A program made the position numbers and the translations under genes. The notes under the pieces were generated by a model. That model was not told the DNA's origin, ran no database searches, and saw nothing but the letters and a program-made list of their open reading frames with translations. From Anaerolineae bacterium (GTDB lineage Bacteria; Chloroflexota; Anaerolineae; Aggregatilineales; Phototrophicaceae), in NCBI GenBank assembly GCA_019912965.1, contig JAIOHM010000003.1:1-64000 (forward strand): a stretch of 64,000 bases of DNA, in the 5' to 3' direction. How positions within the stretch are numbered: the first letter of the stretch is position 1; every line of letters begins with the position of its first letter. Shown one piece after another: positions 18,045 to 27,904 of this stretch.

Positions 18045-18626
18045 TTACCCCGGAAACCGTGCCGCCCAATCTTCCGGCTGCACCCGCGCCGCATTCGCCA
18101 CAAATGCAATCGTGTGATACCACCCCACCAAAACCAGCAGTTCCAGAATTTGTGGAATGCTCCACTGTCCGGCCAGTTCTGCCCACAACCCATCCGAAAC
18201 TGTTGATTGATCGTGTAACTCATCCACCAATCGGATGAGCAGCGCATCCCGCCCTGACCATAATGCATCCTCAGCCGATGCCGTTTTTGTCCCGGCTAAT
18301 TGTTCGGGCGAAAGACCAACTGCTGCCCCAAACGCTGCGACATGCACACCCCACTCATATTCACAACCGCAGCGAGCACACACCCGGTCAATCACCAACT
18401 CCCGTTCGCGTGCCTCCAAGGAACCTTTACCCAATAAACCTGCTCCCAAAGGCCGCATCCGGCTCATCAATTCCGGGTGATGTGCCAGTGTGCGGAACAA
18501 TTTCAATGGCTCGGCTGCTCCACCCGGCGGCATCCACTTTGCCAGCATATCAGCGGTTTCGGCATCATAGGGCGGTTGTATGGGTCCAATCCGGCTGTTC
18601 ATGGTTGACCTCTCATTCTTCGTCAT
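18045..18626 (-). CDS. Carboxymuconolactone decarboxylase family protein
   Basis: ERELVIDRVCARCGCEYEWGVHVAAFG. Confidence 0.8.
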   Translation of the reverse strand: MTKNERSTMNSRIGPIQPPYDAETADMLAKWMPPGGAAEPLKLFRTLAHHPELMSRMRPLGAGLLGKGSLEARERELVIDRVCARCGCEYEWGVHVAAFGAAVGLSPEQLAGTKTASAEDALWSGRDALLIRLVDELHDQSTVSDGLWAELAGQWSIPQILELLVLVGWYHTIAFVANAARVQPEDWAARFPG

Positions 18627-20103
18627 TGGGTACTAAAGTCTGCAACTCGCCGTTATTTTCCACCGCCCAGCCTTCCAAACCATCCGGCGTGCGAACACGC
18701 CACCATGTAAAGCCCTCGGCTTCAACCGGCCCTTCCAGCAGAATCAGCGTTAAATCATCTTCCAGATAAATCAGGATTTCCGACTCGCGGGTGGGTTCTG
18801 CCCGCAGATTCAGGATTTCGCCTTCGGTGGTCTGCACCGTGACCGTCATCCCCACATGAAAAATCGGCTCTGGCGTCGGCAGGGCTGTGGGCTGGATGTC
18901 AACAGCGGGCGCAGTAATTGTCGGGGCATAAATCGGCTCATCCAACTGCCCCCACGGGATGAACGGGCCTAACGGCGCGGGGTCATCCACCCATGCAATT
19001 TCCAGTGGGGCGTCACCGCCCGATCGTTCCTGATATTCCGCTATGCTCAAGTGCCACACTGTCCGTCCGGCATCTAAACCGTCGCGCGTATTGACCTCAA
19101 GCAGTGCTGGAACATTCAGTAACACCTCATGATCTGCTGAAACAAACTGGGTCGTGTATAGAAATCCCTCTGCCGTACCCGCAATCGCATCCCATACAAT
19201 CTGGCTAGGCGGCTGCCACTGACCGATGTTCTCCCCGCTGCGTTCCAGCAGCACCCAATCGCGCATCTGATCTTCAAAATGCCGCAGTAAAATCCGTTCA
19301 CCATTCTGAACGAAATACGGCGTATACTGTCCTGCCGGACGATAAATCAGCGATTGCGACTGATTAATCGGGTCATACGCATATACCCCGCCATATGCAG
19401 GGTCATCTGGATCACACAGCGAAAACACCACCTCACCTGTGGGCTGAAAAATAGTTGGCCGTTCCGACCGATAGGCGATGGTCGGCTGAACCTCCTTCGT
19501 GGTGATGTTCCACATAAACGCCACCCCATCCATCCCGCCACACCTATCTGCCCCCAAATTCAGCAGGCTGAACCATAGCTTATTATCTGAAAACGCTCTC
19601 ACTACTGGCACATGCTGCTCGCGCGGGATGCCATCCTGAACCGTTAGGCTGTCGATTTCCGCTGCGATTTCGCCTGTTTGTATATCCAGAACGATCAGCC
19701 GCCAGCCATGCTCCGGTGTGACGAAACCATATGCTGCCAGATTTTCACTAAAGAGATTCTGGCGCAAAACGGTTTGAATGATCGTCCCATCAGGCAAGGG
19801 ATAATTGCTGATGACGGCTTGCTGTTGCAGGTCATAAAACAGGAGCGATTCTGCCTGTCCAGTGCTCCCTTCCCAGACCTGAAAAGCAGCAGTCTTACCA
19901 TCCGGCGAAACGCTTAAAAGGGTATGGGCATAACGAATATCAAGCGGCAGTTCCACTTCTTGCAGCGTCTCGCCCGCCGCGTTCACCAGCGTCATATGCC
20001 TGCCATAACGCAGCCACGCTGTCCAGCCAGAATCCTCCGCCTGTGTAGGCGAGATACCTATCACCAACATCCCGAACGTAATCACCCACATCCAACGCCA
20101 CAC
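18613..20103 (-). CDS. Secreted beta-propeller-like protein with C-terminal SH3b domain
   Basis: Signal peptide; TTEGEILNLRAEPTRESEILIYLEDDLTLILLEGPVEAEGFTWWRVRTPDGLEGWAVE. Confidence 0.75.
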   Translation of the reverse strand: MWRWMWVITFGMLVIGISPTQAEDSGWTAWLRYGRHMTLVNAAGETLQEVELPLDIRYAHTLLSVSPDGKTAAFQVWEGSTGQAESLLFYDLQQQAVISNYPLPDGTIIQTVLRQNLFSENLAAYGFVTPEHGWRLIVLDIQTGEIAAEIDSLTVQDGIPREQHVPVVRAFSDNKLWFSLLNLGADRCGGMDGVAFMWNITTKEVQPTIAYRSERPTIFQPTGEVVFSLCDPDDPAYGGVYAYDPINQSQSLIYRPAGQYTPYFVQNGERILLRHFEDQMRDWVLLERSGENIGQWQPPSQIVWDAIAGTAEGFLYTTQFVSADHEVLLNVPALLEVNTRDGLDAGRTVWHLSIAEYQERSGGDAPLEIAWVDDPAPLGPFIPWGQLDEPIYAPTITAPAVDIQPTALPTPEPIFHVGMTVTVQTTEGEILNLRAEPTRESEILIYLEDDLTLILLEGPVEAEGFTWWRVRTPDGLEGWAVENNGELQTLVPNDEE

Positions 20104-20139
20104 GCTATTTCACGCTTTCTCTGTGGTTCAAATTTCTGC

Positions 20140-21675
20140 TTATCCCGGTATCAGCGTTTGCAACCGTACCCCGTTATCTTCTACGCTTTCGACTACCCAG
20201 CCTTCGATGCCAACGGATGTACGGATTTTCCACCATGCAAACCCATCGGCGGCGCGCGGGCCTTCAATCAGCGTCACCCGTTCGCCGTCGTTCAAACGCG
20301 CCACAACATCAAAATCGCGTCCCGGCCCCAACCGCACATTCAATTGGTCGCCCTCGGTGGTGTTGACGGTTGCTAGTCCGCCTGTCGCCAGTACACCCAA
20401 CGCGGGCGCGGCCTGCGGTGTGGAGACATCGCCGGGACTGACGAACATCGGCTGACCGGGTGCGGGCGCAATACCACCGCCCTGACCGGAGGCAAATACG
20501 GGTGCAGCCAATTGTGCCCAAGGGGTGTACGCGGTTTGGGCGGAAATCACATCGCCCCCTGCCCAAAGCAGACTTGGGGTTTCGCCGGGTGCGCTTGACC
20601 AGACCGGAACACCCGCACCCAGCCCTGCCCGCGTATCCACGAACATCAGCGTGACTACATCTGGGATGAAATCGGTTGAGGTGTAGACAAAACCATCCGA
20701 AATGCCATGCACATCGAGAATGGAGGTAGCGGTGGATACGCTGCCCACCAACGTGCCGTTTCGCTCCAGCACAATCCAACTGTAACGCTGGGCAGAATCA
20801 ACGCTATCCACCAGAATGCGTTCGCCGTTTTGGATGAAACGCGGGAAGTAGAGAGAATGGTCGGGCGCGTTATAAAATGGGTAGCGTGCGCCTGTCAGCG
20901 GATCGTAAACCTGAATGGTGTTGGACTGAAAAAATACGAATTCAGTATCATTATTTTCGAGGCGTTCATCGCTCAAAGCCATGATAACTTCACCTGTTAC
21001 CGGAAATGTGTCGCTATCCAAACTAGCGTAGACCGGATTGCTGGTCACTGCTCCGGTATCCAGATTCCAGTCGTAACCCTCGTAGCTGGCTGAGCCTTCT
21101 GTGCCCGTCTGTACCAGGTTAAACGCCACCACACTCCCGATGAAGCGGCGTACAACGGGCGTTATGCCGAAGTTATCCGGCAGACCCAGCACCGAAATCA
21201 GCGGGTCATTATGGCGAATGGTTTCTACCACCTGCCCGGTGACGATATCCAGCACCACCAGACCCCAGCCGCCCCCATCCAGCGCAAAGCCCAACGCCAC
21301 CTGCGAATTATCTTCTTTGAACACCGATTCGTCGGCTACAAGTTCAAAACTGTCGCTATAAGTCAGCGGCAGGGCAAACTGTGCGACAATCTGGTCACGG
21401 TTGCTGACCGTCAGCACACCCTGAAAGGTCTGGCTGTTGTAGGCTACATAAGCCAACGGCCTCCCACCATATCCAGCGGCGATGCTCAGGGGATAACTGT
21501 CTGCGCCTGCTGGCAGCGGCAGTGTAAAACTATCCACGACCACCCCAGCCTGATTAACCTGAATCATCTGCCCGATGCTCTGGTTATACAGCCATGCCGT
21601 CCAGTCGTTATTCTGCGCCCCGGCTGGCATAACCCCTGCCAATACTACCAGTAACATCACTGTGATTTTCCGCAT
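20140..21675 (-). CDS. Paralogue of the preceding gene: secreted propeller-like + SH3b
   Basis: Signal peptide MRKITVMLLVVLAGVMPAGAQ; TTEGDQLNVRLGPGRDFDVVARLNDGERVTLIEGPRAADGFAWWKIRTSVGIEGWVVE. Confidence 0.75.
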   Translation of the reverse strand: MRKITVMLLVVLAGVMPAGAQNNDWTAWLYNQSIGQMIQVNQAGVVVDSFTLPLPAGADSYPLSIAAGYGGRPLAYVAYNSQTFQGVLTVSNRDQIVAQFALPLTYSDSFELVADESVFKEDNSQVALGFALDGGGWGLVVLDIVTGQVVETIRHNDPLISVLGLPDNFGITPVVRRFIGSVVAFNLVQTGTEGSASYEGYDWNLDTGAVTSNPVYASLDSDTFPVTGEVIMALSDERLENNDTEFVFFQSNTIQVYDPLTGARYPFYNAPDHSLYFPRFIQNGERILVDSVDSAQRYSWIVLERNGTLVGSVSTATSILDVHGISDGFVYTSTDFIPDVVTLMFVDTRAGLGAGVPVWSSAPGETPSLLWAGGDVISAQTAYTPWAQLAAPVFASGQGGGIAPAPGQPMFVSPGDVSTPQAAPALGVLATGGLATVNTTEGDQLNVRLGPGRDFDVVARLNDGERVTLIEGPRAADGFAWWKIRTSVGIEGWVVESVEDNGVRLQTLIPG

Positions 21676-21885
21676 CCGTTCATCTCCTCCGCCAAAAGAC
21701 GGATAACCATCCGCCAAATGGACGCTGTATCGCAAGCCATATTCTGCCATCATTACTCAGTGTACGCATGGGCACACCAGATAGCAAAAGCGCGTCCAAG
21801 ATGAGAATTTCGGCGCTTCATTTCGCATATCCTGTTTCTCGTATATAGTGAGGGATAACAGCGTCTTCTTCAGGAGGAAGTACGA

Positions 21886-24800
21886 ATGGTTAAGCCAAAA
21901 ATAATTTTTTTCGCGCTGCTGATGTTGTTAAGCATTCCGCTGACAGCAGTCCACGCGCAAGACGTTACCCCCTTAAGTTATGGCGATTCCCTGACCGGGC
22001 GTATCACCGATAGCGATGAGGGCAATCTGTACTCGTTTGAAGGCCAGGAAGGCGATACCGTCATCATTTCAGCCTTCAGCAACGATATTGATGTGTATAT
22101 CCGTCTGGGCAATTCGCAGGGTGAAATCCTTGAGGAACATGACGACATCAGTTCGGATAACCTCAATGCCGAAATCGAATATGAACTGCCAGACGATGGC
22201 ATGTATATTATTGCCGTGCTGGGCTACAGCGAAGGGCGTTATACCTTGTCGCTGGAGAGCGAAGGCGGCAGCCAACCACCCAGTCAGGGTGGAACAAATG
22301 TCAGCGATGAAGGCGGTCTGAGTTATGGTGATGCCGTCAACGGCGAAGCCATCGACATGGAAACGCCAGTGGTTTTCACCTTCGTGGGCAGCGCGGGCGA
22401 TACAGTCGCCATCAGCGTATCCAGCGATGATGTAGATACCTATATCGTGCTAGCGGATTCGGATGGCAACAGTCTGGCCGAAAATGACGACATCAGTCAG
22501 GATAATTTGAATTCGTATGTCGAAGCGGTGCTCCCGGCTAATGGCGAGTACTTAATCGGCGTGTTCGCTTATGACTCCGGCCCATTCACGCTGGAACTTA
22601 CGCTGGGCGGTGGCAGCGGCCCGACGCAGCCCGTCACCGACAGCGGACAAGGCGGCGAGGTTCTCACAGGTACGATTACCGGTGATGAATATTTTGCCCG
22701 TTTCCCGCTGGATAATGTTCAGCAAGGGCAGACCGTCACGATTGATGCGCGACGCACCAGCGGCGATCTTGACCTGTATATCGGGCTGCTATTGGGCGAC
22801 GAAGTGGTGGCGGAAAATGATGACCGCGACCCGTCCAACACGGACTCCTATCTGGAATATCCGCAGGCAGAAGCGGGCGATTACACGGTGATCGTTACCC
22901 GTTATGGCTACGAAGAAGGCGAGACTGAGGGCGACTTCGAGGTCGAAATCAAGGTGAGCGCGGGCGGTACGACGCTGGTTTCTGACCCCGGCACAACCAC
23001 ATCCAATCCGGTCGCCAGCGGTTATCCCAACACAGCGCCGACCGCCAGTGTAGCCGATTGGACGGTACTGGCTTATATCGGTGCGGATAACAATCTGGAA
23101 GACTTTCTGGAAAACGATCTCAACGAATTTGAATTGGGCGGTGGCAGCAACCAGAGTGTGCGTATCATTGTGCTGCTTGATCGTTCCGACGAATTTTCAC
23201 GCTCCAACGACGACTGGACGGATACCCGTCTATTTGAAGTCACCGCAGACGAAAGCGGCGACGAACGCCAGAACTTTCCACCCACCATCGACAGTGTGGA
23301 AATCGTCAGTCTGGGTGAACTGGATACCAGCTACGGTCAGAACTTGCAGGACTTCCTCGTATGGGGCGTTCAGGCTTATCCAGCACAACACTACGCGGTT
23401 GTTGTCAACGATCATGGCGGCGCGTGGTATGGCACAGTGACGGACGATACTACTGGACGCGGCATCCTTGGTTTGCCCGATCTGGCAGAGGCTTTTGATG
23501 GGGCGCTGCAAACTACGGGGGTCAATAAATTCGACCTGCTGATTAACGATGCCTGCTTAATGAGTGGCGTCGAACACTATGCGGCGGTTGCACCCTACTT
23601 CGACTATGCGCTTGGCTCGCCGGAAGTTACGCTGGCTGTCAGTTTCGATATGACCCTGCTGACACAGGTGTTAAATCAAGACCCCGGTATCGACATTGGG
23701 GAGCTTGGTACGCTGATGTCTGATAAATATCTGGCTGATATGGAAGCCATTGCCCCGGATACGGTTCCGGTGCTGGGTGCAAACGTCACCGATTTGCGCC
23801 AGTTTGATGATGTGGTGACATCGCTAAACGGCTTTGCAAGCGTTATTTCGGATAATCCCAGAGCTTACGGCTCACTGCTGGCAGATGTTCGCGCCAATAC
23901 CTACACCTATTCCTTCTTCATCCCGGAGGAACAGGGCGGCCCCGCCACGAACATTGATGTGGGTCACTTCATGCAGGGTATTATCGAGAACAGCAACGAT
24001 CAGGATTTGACGGGCGCAGCTCAAGATGTGATCGATGCGCTGGATACCAGTCTCATCTATGGAACCGCCGGGCAACAACTTGCACGGGCAACCAGCTTCT
24101 ATAACATCTACTTCCCCGCCCGCGCTACGGATTTTGATCCGAATTACTTCGAGAAAACACCCCTGCAAGACTGGGCACAGATGCTCCGTGATTATTTCAC
24201 CAGCGTCAACCCACAGTCGCGCTCCTTCTCGCCAGTAACATCAAATGTGGTATCTTCCCCGTTGGCCGCGCCCAGCGCTATCCCGCAGGTGAATATCACC
24301 CACATCTTCCCGGAAGAAACCAGCGTCGCATTCCCGATCAAGGTGTCGATGGAAGTCACCGGACGCAACATCGCCTTTGGCAATTTCACCGTCGATCAGG
24401 TTCAGCCCGATGGCACGGCCATCCGTCTGGAAACTTCCCGCATTGTGACTGAAATCGTCGAAGATAATGTGGTGGACTACATCAACTTCTGGAATCCCGG
24501 CGTGGATGACAGCGACTTCACCTGGGATGTGGAAGTGCCGCAGGTAACAGACGGCACGATCAGCGGTTTTGAGCAGGTCAGCACCCAGGACAGCGTATCC
24601 TCACTGGCCGGGCGCTATCGTTCCCCCGGTGAAGAAAACTGGAATGAGGTCACTGTGCTGTTTGCCGATGACGGCACGACCGAAAGCGTCGTCAGCAGCA
24701 GTGACGGTGCATTCGCAGGTGTTCGTTTGGAAGCGGGCGGCGAATTCCAGACTTATATTCTGCGCGTGACGGCAGATGGCCGTGTAACCACCGAACCCGG

Positions 24801-25866
24801 CACAATCTTCACCTGGCCGGAAGATGGCTTGACGTGGGAATATGTCCCCGCACCATCGGGTCAGTATAACCTCGGCTTCCTGGTAGAAGCGGCAGGCGGT
24901 ACAACGGGTTTCAACTCGGCTACCATCACCGTCAACAATGATGGTGTAGATACTTCCCTGCGCGGTTATGCAGACGACGATTGGGGCTTCATCTTCCAGC
25001 GTCCGGCGGACTGGTTCGGCGTGAACTATTTCCCGGAGAGTGAATTCCTGCAAACCAGCGACACGGACAGCACCGAATTCATGTTTGTCTATCCGGTGTA
25101 TGAAACTGAAGATGATCTGAAAGGCATCGCCAACGATGTCTTAAGCCGCTACGATGTCGAATTCGATGGCAAATTCACGCCGATCACGGTTGCTGACAAA
25201 GAGGCTGTTGAGTTCGAGTTCACCTATGGCAATGACGAAACCGGCATATACACCTCACGCGCTTTCGCAGTCTATATCGATTATCTGGAACTCGGTCTGG
25301 TGTTCTCGTCCGAGGCACTCGACCCAGCCAACACGGAATCGAACTACGCACTGCTGCGCGATACGATGCAGTTCTTCAATGCGACCGAGGTTGAGGCTGA
25401 GGATGCTGGCTTCTGGACAGCAGACATCTACACTGAAAATACGCGCTATCCGGTACCGGAAAACTGGATGCCCGGTTATGAAAACGGCCTGTGGTGGTAC
25501 TACACCCCGGAAAACGCCGAAGACAGCGCGGTCTTTGCAGCGGCTACCGTCCTCAATACGATGGATGAAGACGCACCGGAAGTACTTGATCTGGTGCTCG
25601 AAGAAGAAATCGAGTCATTCGATAACTACGAACTGATCTCGAAGGAAACCTACTACGGTGAACAGCATACCTGGGAAACCGCCCTCTTCACCCATGAAGG
25701 GCCAAATGGCGAGGAAGTTACCGGGGCAGTGTATGTCACTGTTATGGACGAAATTCCTTATGTCCTGTGGTTCGAAGCGCCCTCCGATGAATTTGCGGAT
25801 ACCTTCCGCAATATCTTCACGGTGATGCTGGACGGCTACAAGATCGACGAAGTCGAGGAAGAATAG
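21886..25866 (+). CDS. Secreted clostripain-like (C11) cysteine peptidase with N-terminal PPC-type domains
   Basis: WTVLAYIGADNNLED, VVVNDHGGAWYG (His), LLINDACLMSGVEHY (Cys); upstream repeats of SYGDSLTGRITDSDEGNLYSFEGQEGDTVIIS. Confidence 0.88.
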   Translation: MVKPKIIFFALLMLLSIPLTAVHAQDVTPLSYGDSLTGRITDSDEGNLYSFEGQEGDTVIISAFSNDIDVYIRLGNSQGEILEEHDDISSDNLNAEIEYELPDDGMYIIAVLGYSEGRYTLSLESEGGSQPPSQGGTNVSDEGGLSYGDAVNGEAIDMETPVVFTFVGSAGDTVAISVSSDDVDTYIVLADSDGNSLAENDDISQDNLNSYVEAVLPANGEYLIGVFAYDSGPFTLELTLGGGSGPTQPVTDSGQGGEVLTGTITGDEYFARFPLDNVQQGQTVTIDARRTSGDLDLYIGLLLGDEVVAENDDRDPSNTDSYLEYPQAEAGDYTVIVTRYGYEEGETEGDFEVEIKVSAGGTTLVSDPGTTTSNPVASGYPNTAPTASVADWTVLAYIGADNNLEDFLENDLNEFELGGGSNQSVRIIVLLDRSDEFSRSNDDWTDTRLFEVTADESGDERQNFPPTIDSVEIVSLGELDTSYGQNLQDFLVWGVQAYPAQHYAVVVNDHGGAWYGTVTDDTTGRGILGLPDLAEAFDGALQTTGVNKFDLLINDACLMSGVEHYAAVAPYFDYALGSPEVTLAVSFDMTLLTQVLNQDPGIDIGELGTLMSDKYLADMEAIAPDTVPVLGANVTDLRQFDDVVTSLNGFASVISDNPRAYGSLLADVRANTYTYSFFIPEEQGGPATNIDVGHFMQGIIENSNDQDLTGAAQDVIDALDTSLIYGTAGQQLARATSFYNIYFPARATDFDPNYFEKTPLQDWAQMLRDYFTSVNPQSRSFSPVTSNVVSSPLAAPSAIPQVNITHIFPEETSVAFPIKVSMEVTGRNIAFGNFTVDQVQPDGTAIRLETSRIVTEIVEDNVVDYINFWNPGVDDSDFTWDVEVPQVTDGTISGFEQVSTQDSVSSLAGRYRSPGEENWNEVTVLFADDGTTESVVSSSDGAFAGVRLEAGGEFQTYILRVTADGRVTTEPGTIFTWPEDGLTWEYVPAPSGQYNLGFLVEAAGGTTGFNSATITVNNDGVDTSLRGYADDDWGFIFQRPADWFGVNYFPESEFLQTSDTDSTEFMFVYPVYETEDDLKGIANDVLSRYDVEFDGKFTPITVADKEAVEFEFTYGNDETGIYTSRAFAVYIDYLELGLVFSSEALDPANTESNYALLRDTMQFFNATEVEAEDAGFWTADIYTENTRYPVPENWMPGYENGLWWYYTPENAEDSAVFAAATVLNTMDEDAPEVLDLVLEEEIESFDNYELISKETYYGEQHTWETALFTHEGPNGEEVTGAVYVTVMDEIPYVLWFEAPSDEFADTFRNIFTVMLDGYKIDEVEEE

Positions 25867-25892
25867 TCAAGTATCCTCCACAAGAATCAAAA

Positions 25893-25914
25893 GGGCATCC
25901 CGCAGAGGATGCCC
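25893..25914 (+). terminator. Hairpin terminator of the clostripain-like gene
   Basis: GGGCATCC-CGCAGA-GGATGCCC. Confidence 0.65.
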
Positions 25915-25934
25915 AAATCAGCTTTAATCAAGTC

Positions 25935-25957
25935 GGGGCACATACAGAATGTGCCCC
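25935..25957 (-). terminator. Hairpin terminator of the convergent PAP2-like gene
   Basis: GGGGCACAT-ACAGA-ATGTGCCCC. Confidence 0.65.
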
Positions 25958-25965
25958 GTAGTATT

Positions 25966-26562
25966 TTAAATTGTTGACAGGATAATGAGGGGGATAATCC
26001 CGCCGACCAAACTGCCCGCGATCACCTGCGCCAGCGTGTGACGATGCAGTTTGAGCCGTGCCGCGCCAACTAAAGGAACCAGCGGCGAAATCACCAGTGC
26101 CGACACCGGGCCAAACACGATTCCGGTTGCGACAATTGCCCCGGTGATGCTCATGGTATGCATACTAATCTGCCATACCAGCGTGATAAGCGTCATAATC
26201 GCCAACTGGACAACCGAGAACACCGCGACCATCGGCAGCATAGCAGGCGCACCCATCATCCGCAAAATCTGCCAGGCTACTGCTGTACACAGGATGGATA
26301 CGAGGAATGGGCGCAGGCGTTCATGGCGTTCCTTCATGTGAATATCGCCAATTTTGCCGCGTCTCACCATCCAAACGATGTACAACACAGGCAGCAAACA
26401 TACCAGCACGCCGAAGGTCAGCGCCCAGGTGATGGCCTGCCCGCGCGAGGCGGCATAACGGAAAGCGATTGGGAAGACCAGCACGGCCCAGACCATTGGC
26501 GGGCTGCACAAGTCTGAAACGAGGCGTGCCCATTTACTGTTGATTTCATTCACGGGTTCCAC
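25966..26562 (-). CDS. PAP2-like membrane protein
   Basis: Multi-TM, SMHTMSITGAIVATGIVFGP..LHRHTLAQVIAGSLVGG. Confidence 0.7.
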   Translation of the reverse strand: MEPVNEINSKWARLVSDLCSPPMVWAVLVFPIAFRYAASRGQAITWALTFGVLVCLLPVLYIVWMVRRGKIGDIHMKERHERLRPFLVSILCTAVAWQILRMMGAPAMLPMVAVFSVVQLAIMTLITLVWQISMHTMSITGAIVATGIVFGPVSALVISPLVPLVGAARLKLHRHTLAQVIAGSLVGGIIPLIILSTI

Positions 26563-26638
26563 CCTTGCTCTTAATAGTTTTCACCTTAGCACAAGTTGAC
26601 CATCAAAGTTTTAAGTTGGGATTAGAGGCTTACTATGA

Positions 26639-27904
26639 TTACTTGAAATTTAGTCGATATAAATAAGCATCACCCTCAAAAATGGCGCGGGTAGCCTGTG
26701 CTTCTGCTAATTCATCCGGCGTCAATAAACCATAGGCTTCACGGGCTGCGGCGGCCATCCGCAGCGACCCGGATATGACCGTCAGCGGTTCAGGTGCGGT
26801 CAAACTTTGCTGCAATGCGGCAGATAAATCCGGCACGATTTCAACATTGGCCTGTTGCAATTCCGCTTGTTGACGCAGCGCATCCGTCGGCAGGGCGCGG
26901 TGTCCGGGCGCGGTGGTCAGGATAATCCGAAAGCGCGGTGAATCGAATAAGCGTAAATAATCCCGCACGGATTTATCGCGCAGCATTCCGACCACCAGAC
27001 ATACAAGCCTATCACCCGCTAACTGGTCGATGTAGCTTCGCAGCCGCCGCCCCGCCAGTACGGTATGCCCGCCGTCAATCACAATCATGCGTCCATTCAG
27101 GCTGATGGTTTCCAATCGTCCGGGCAGCTTTGGCGCATCGGGTTGATAGGGCGTTCCAGCCAATCCCAACATCTGACGCGCTGCGCCGGGAATGTCATCG
27201 GTAAAAATCAGCTTTGCGTTCTTCAAATCGGCTTCCTGCTCCAAAACTTCCGCCACGATGGGATGCTGCACGGCTGAAATAACCTGCCCATTCGGCTGGA
27301 TAATCCCGGCTTTGTGATAGGCGATGGTTTGCAGCGAACCGCCCAACATAGCCACATGCTCCATCTCAATCGGCGTTATCACAGCCAGCGCATTCTGTAC
27401 GACGTTCACCGCGTCCCACCGTCCGCCGATGCCGACTTCCAACACGGCCATCTGTACACCGCGTTCGGCAAACCACCAGAATGCGAGTGCTGTTGCTCGT
27501 TCAAACGTGCTGTAAGCCCATTTTGTTCGATTTTCAGCCACCAGGATGATGTCCATCCCGGCGCAAAATTCAGCTTGCGTTATCATCGCGCCATCGATGC
27601 GAAAACGTTCCCGGAAGCTGTGGAGATGCGGGCCAGTGTATAGACCTGTGCTAAGTGCTAAGTGCGAGGTACGAGGTGATGAGTTGGATAGCGATTCGGC
27701 TTTTGGCTGATAGCTAACAACTGACAACTGATGACTGGTCGTGCCTTTGCCGACCGAGCCTCCAACCACGATAGATTGAAAACGGGTTTGGGGATTGCCC
27801 AATTCGCGCAGCAAATGGCGCATCGGTTCGAGCGAACGCGGCATGTCGGCGGCGTGGATGGGGCGGGCGATGGCTTGTAGCGCGTTGAAATAAGGAGTCG
27901 TCAA
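26639..27904 (-). CDS. folC: Folylpolyglutamate synthase/dihydrofolate synthase (Mur-ligase-like)
   Basis: GKGTT P-loop, GLYTGPHLHSFRERFRIDG, LEVGIGGRWDAVNVV, VIDGGHTVLAGRRLRSYI. Confidence 0.85.
   Translation of the reverse strand: MTTPYFNALQAIARPIHAADMPRSLEPMRHLLRELGNPQTRFQSIVVGGSVGKGTTSHQLSVVSYQPKAESLSNSSPRTSHLALSTGLYTGPHLHSFRERFRIDGAMITQAEFCAGMDIILVAENRTKWAYSTFERATALAFWWFAERGVQMAVLEVGIGGRWDAVNVVQNALAVITPIEMEHVAMLGGSLQTIAYHKAGIIQPNGQVISAVQHPIVAEVLEQEADLKNAKLIFTDDIPGAARQMLGLAGTPYQPDAPKLPGRLETISLNGRMIVIDGGHTVLAGRRLRSYIDQLAGDRLVCLVVGMLRDKSVRDYLRLFDSPRFRIILTTAPGHRALPTDALRQQAELQQANVEIVPDLSAALQQSLTAPEPLTVISGSLRMAAAAREAYGLLTPDELAEAQATRAIFEGDAYLYRLNFK
27649..27736. repeat. Dispersed short repeat array inside folC
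   Basis: GTGCTAAGTGCTAAGTGCGAGGTACGAGG ... CTAACAACTGACAACTGATGACT; codes for SHQLSVVSYQPKAESLSNSSPRTSHLALST. Confidence 0.75.
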
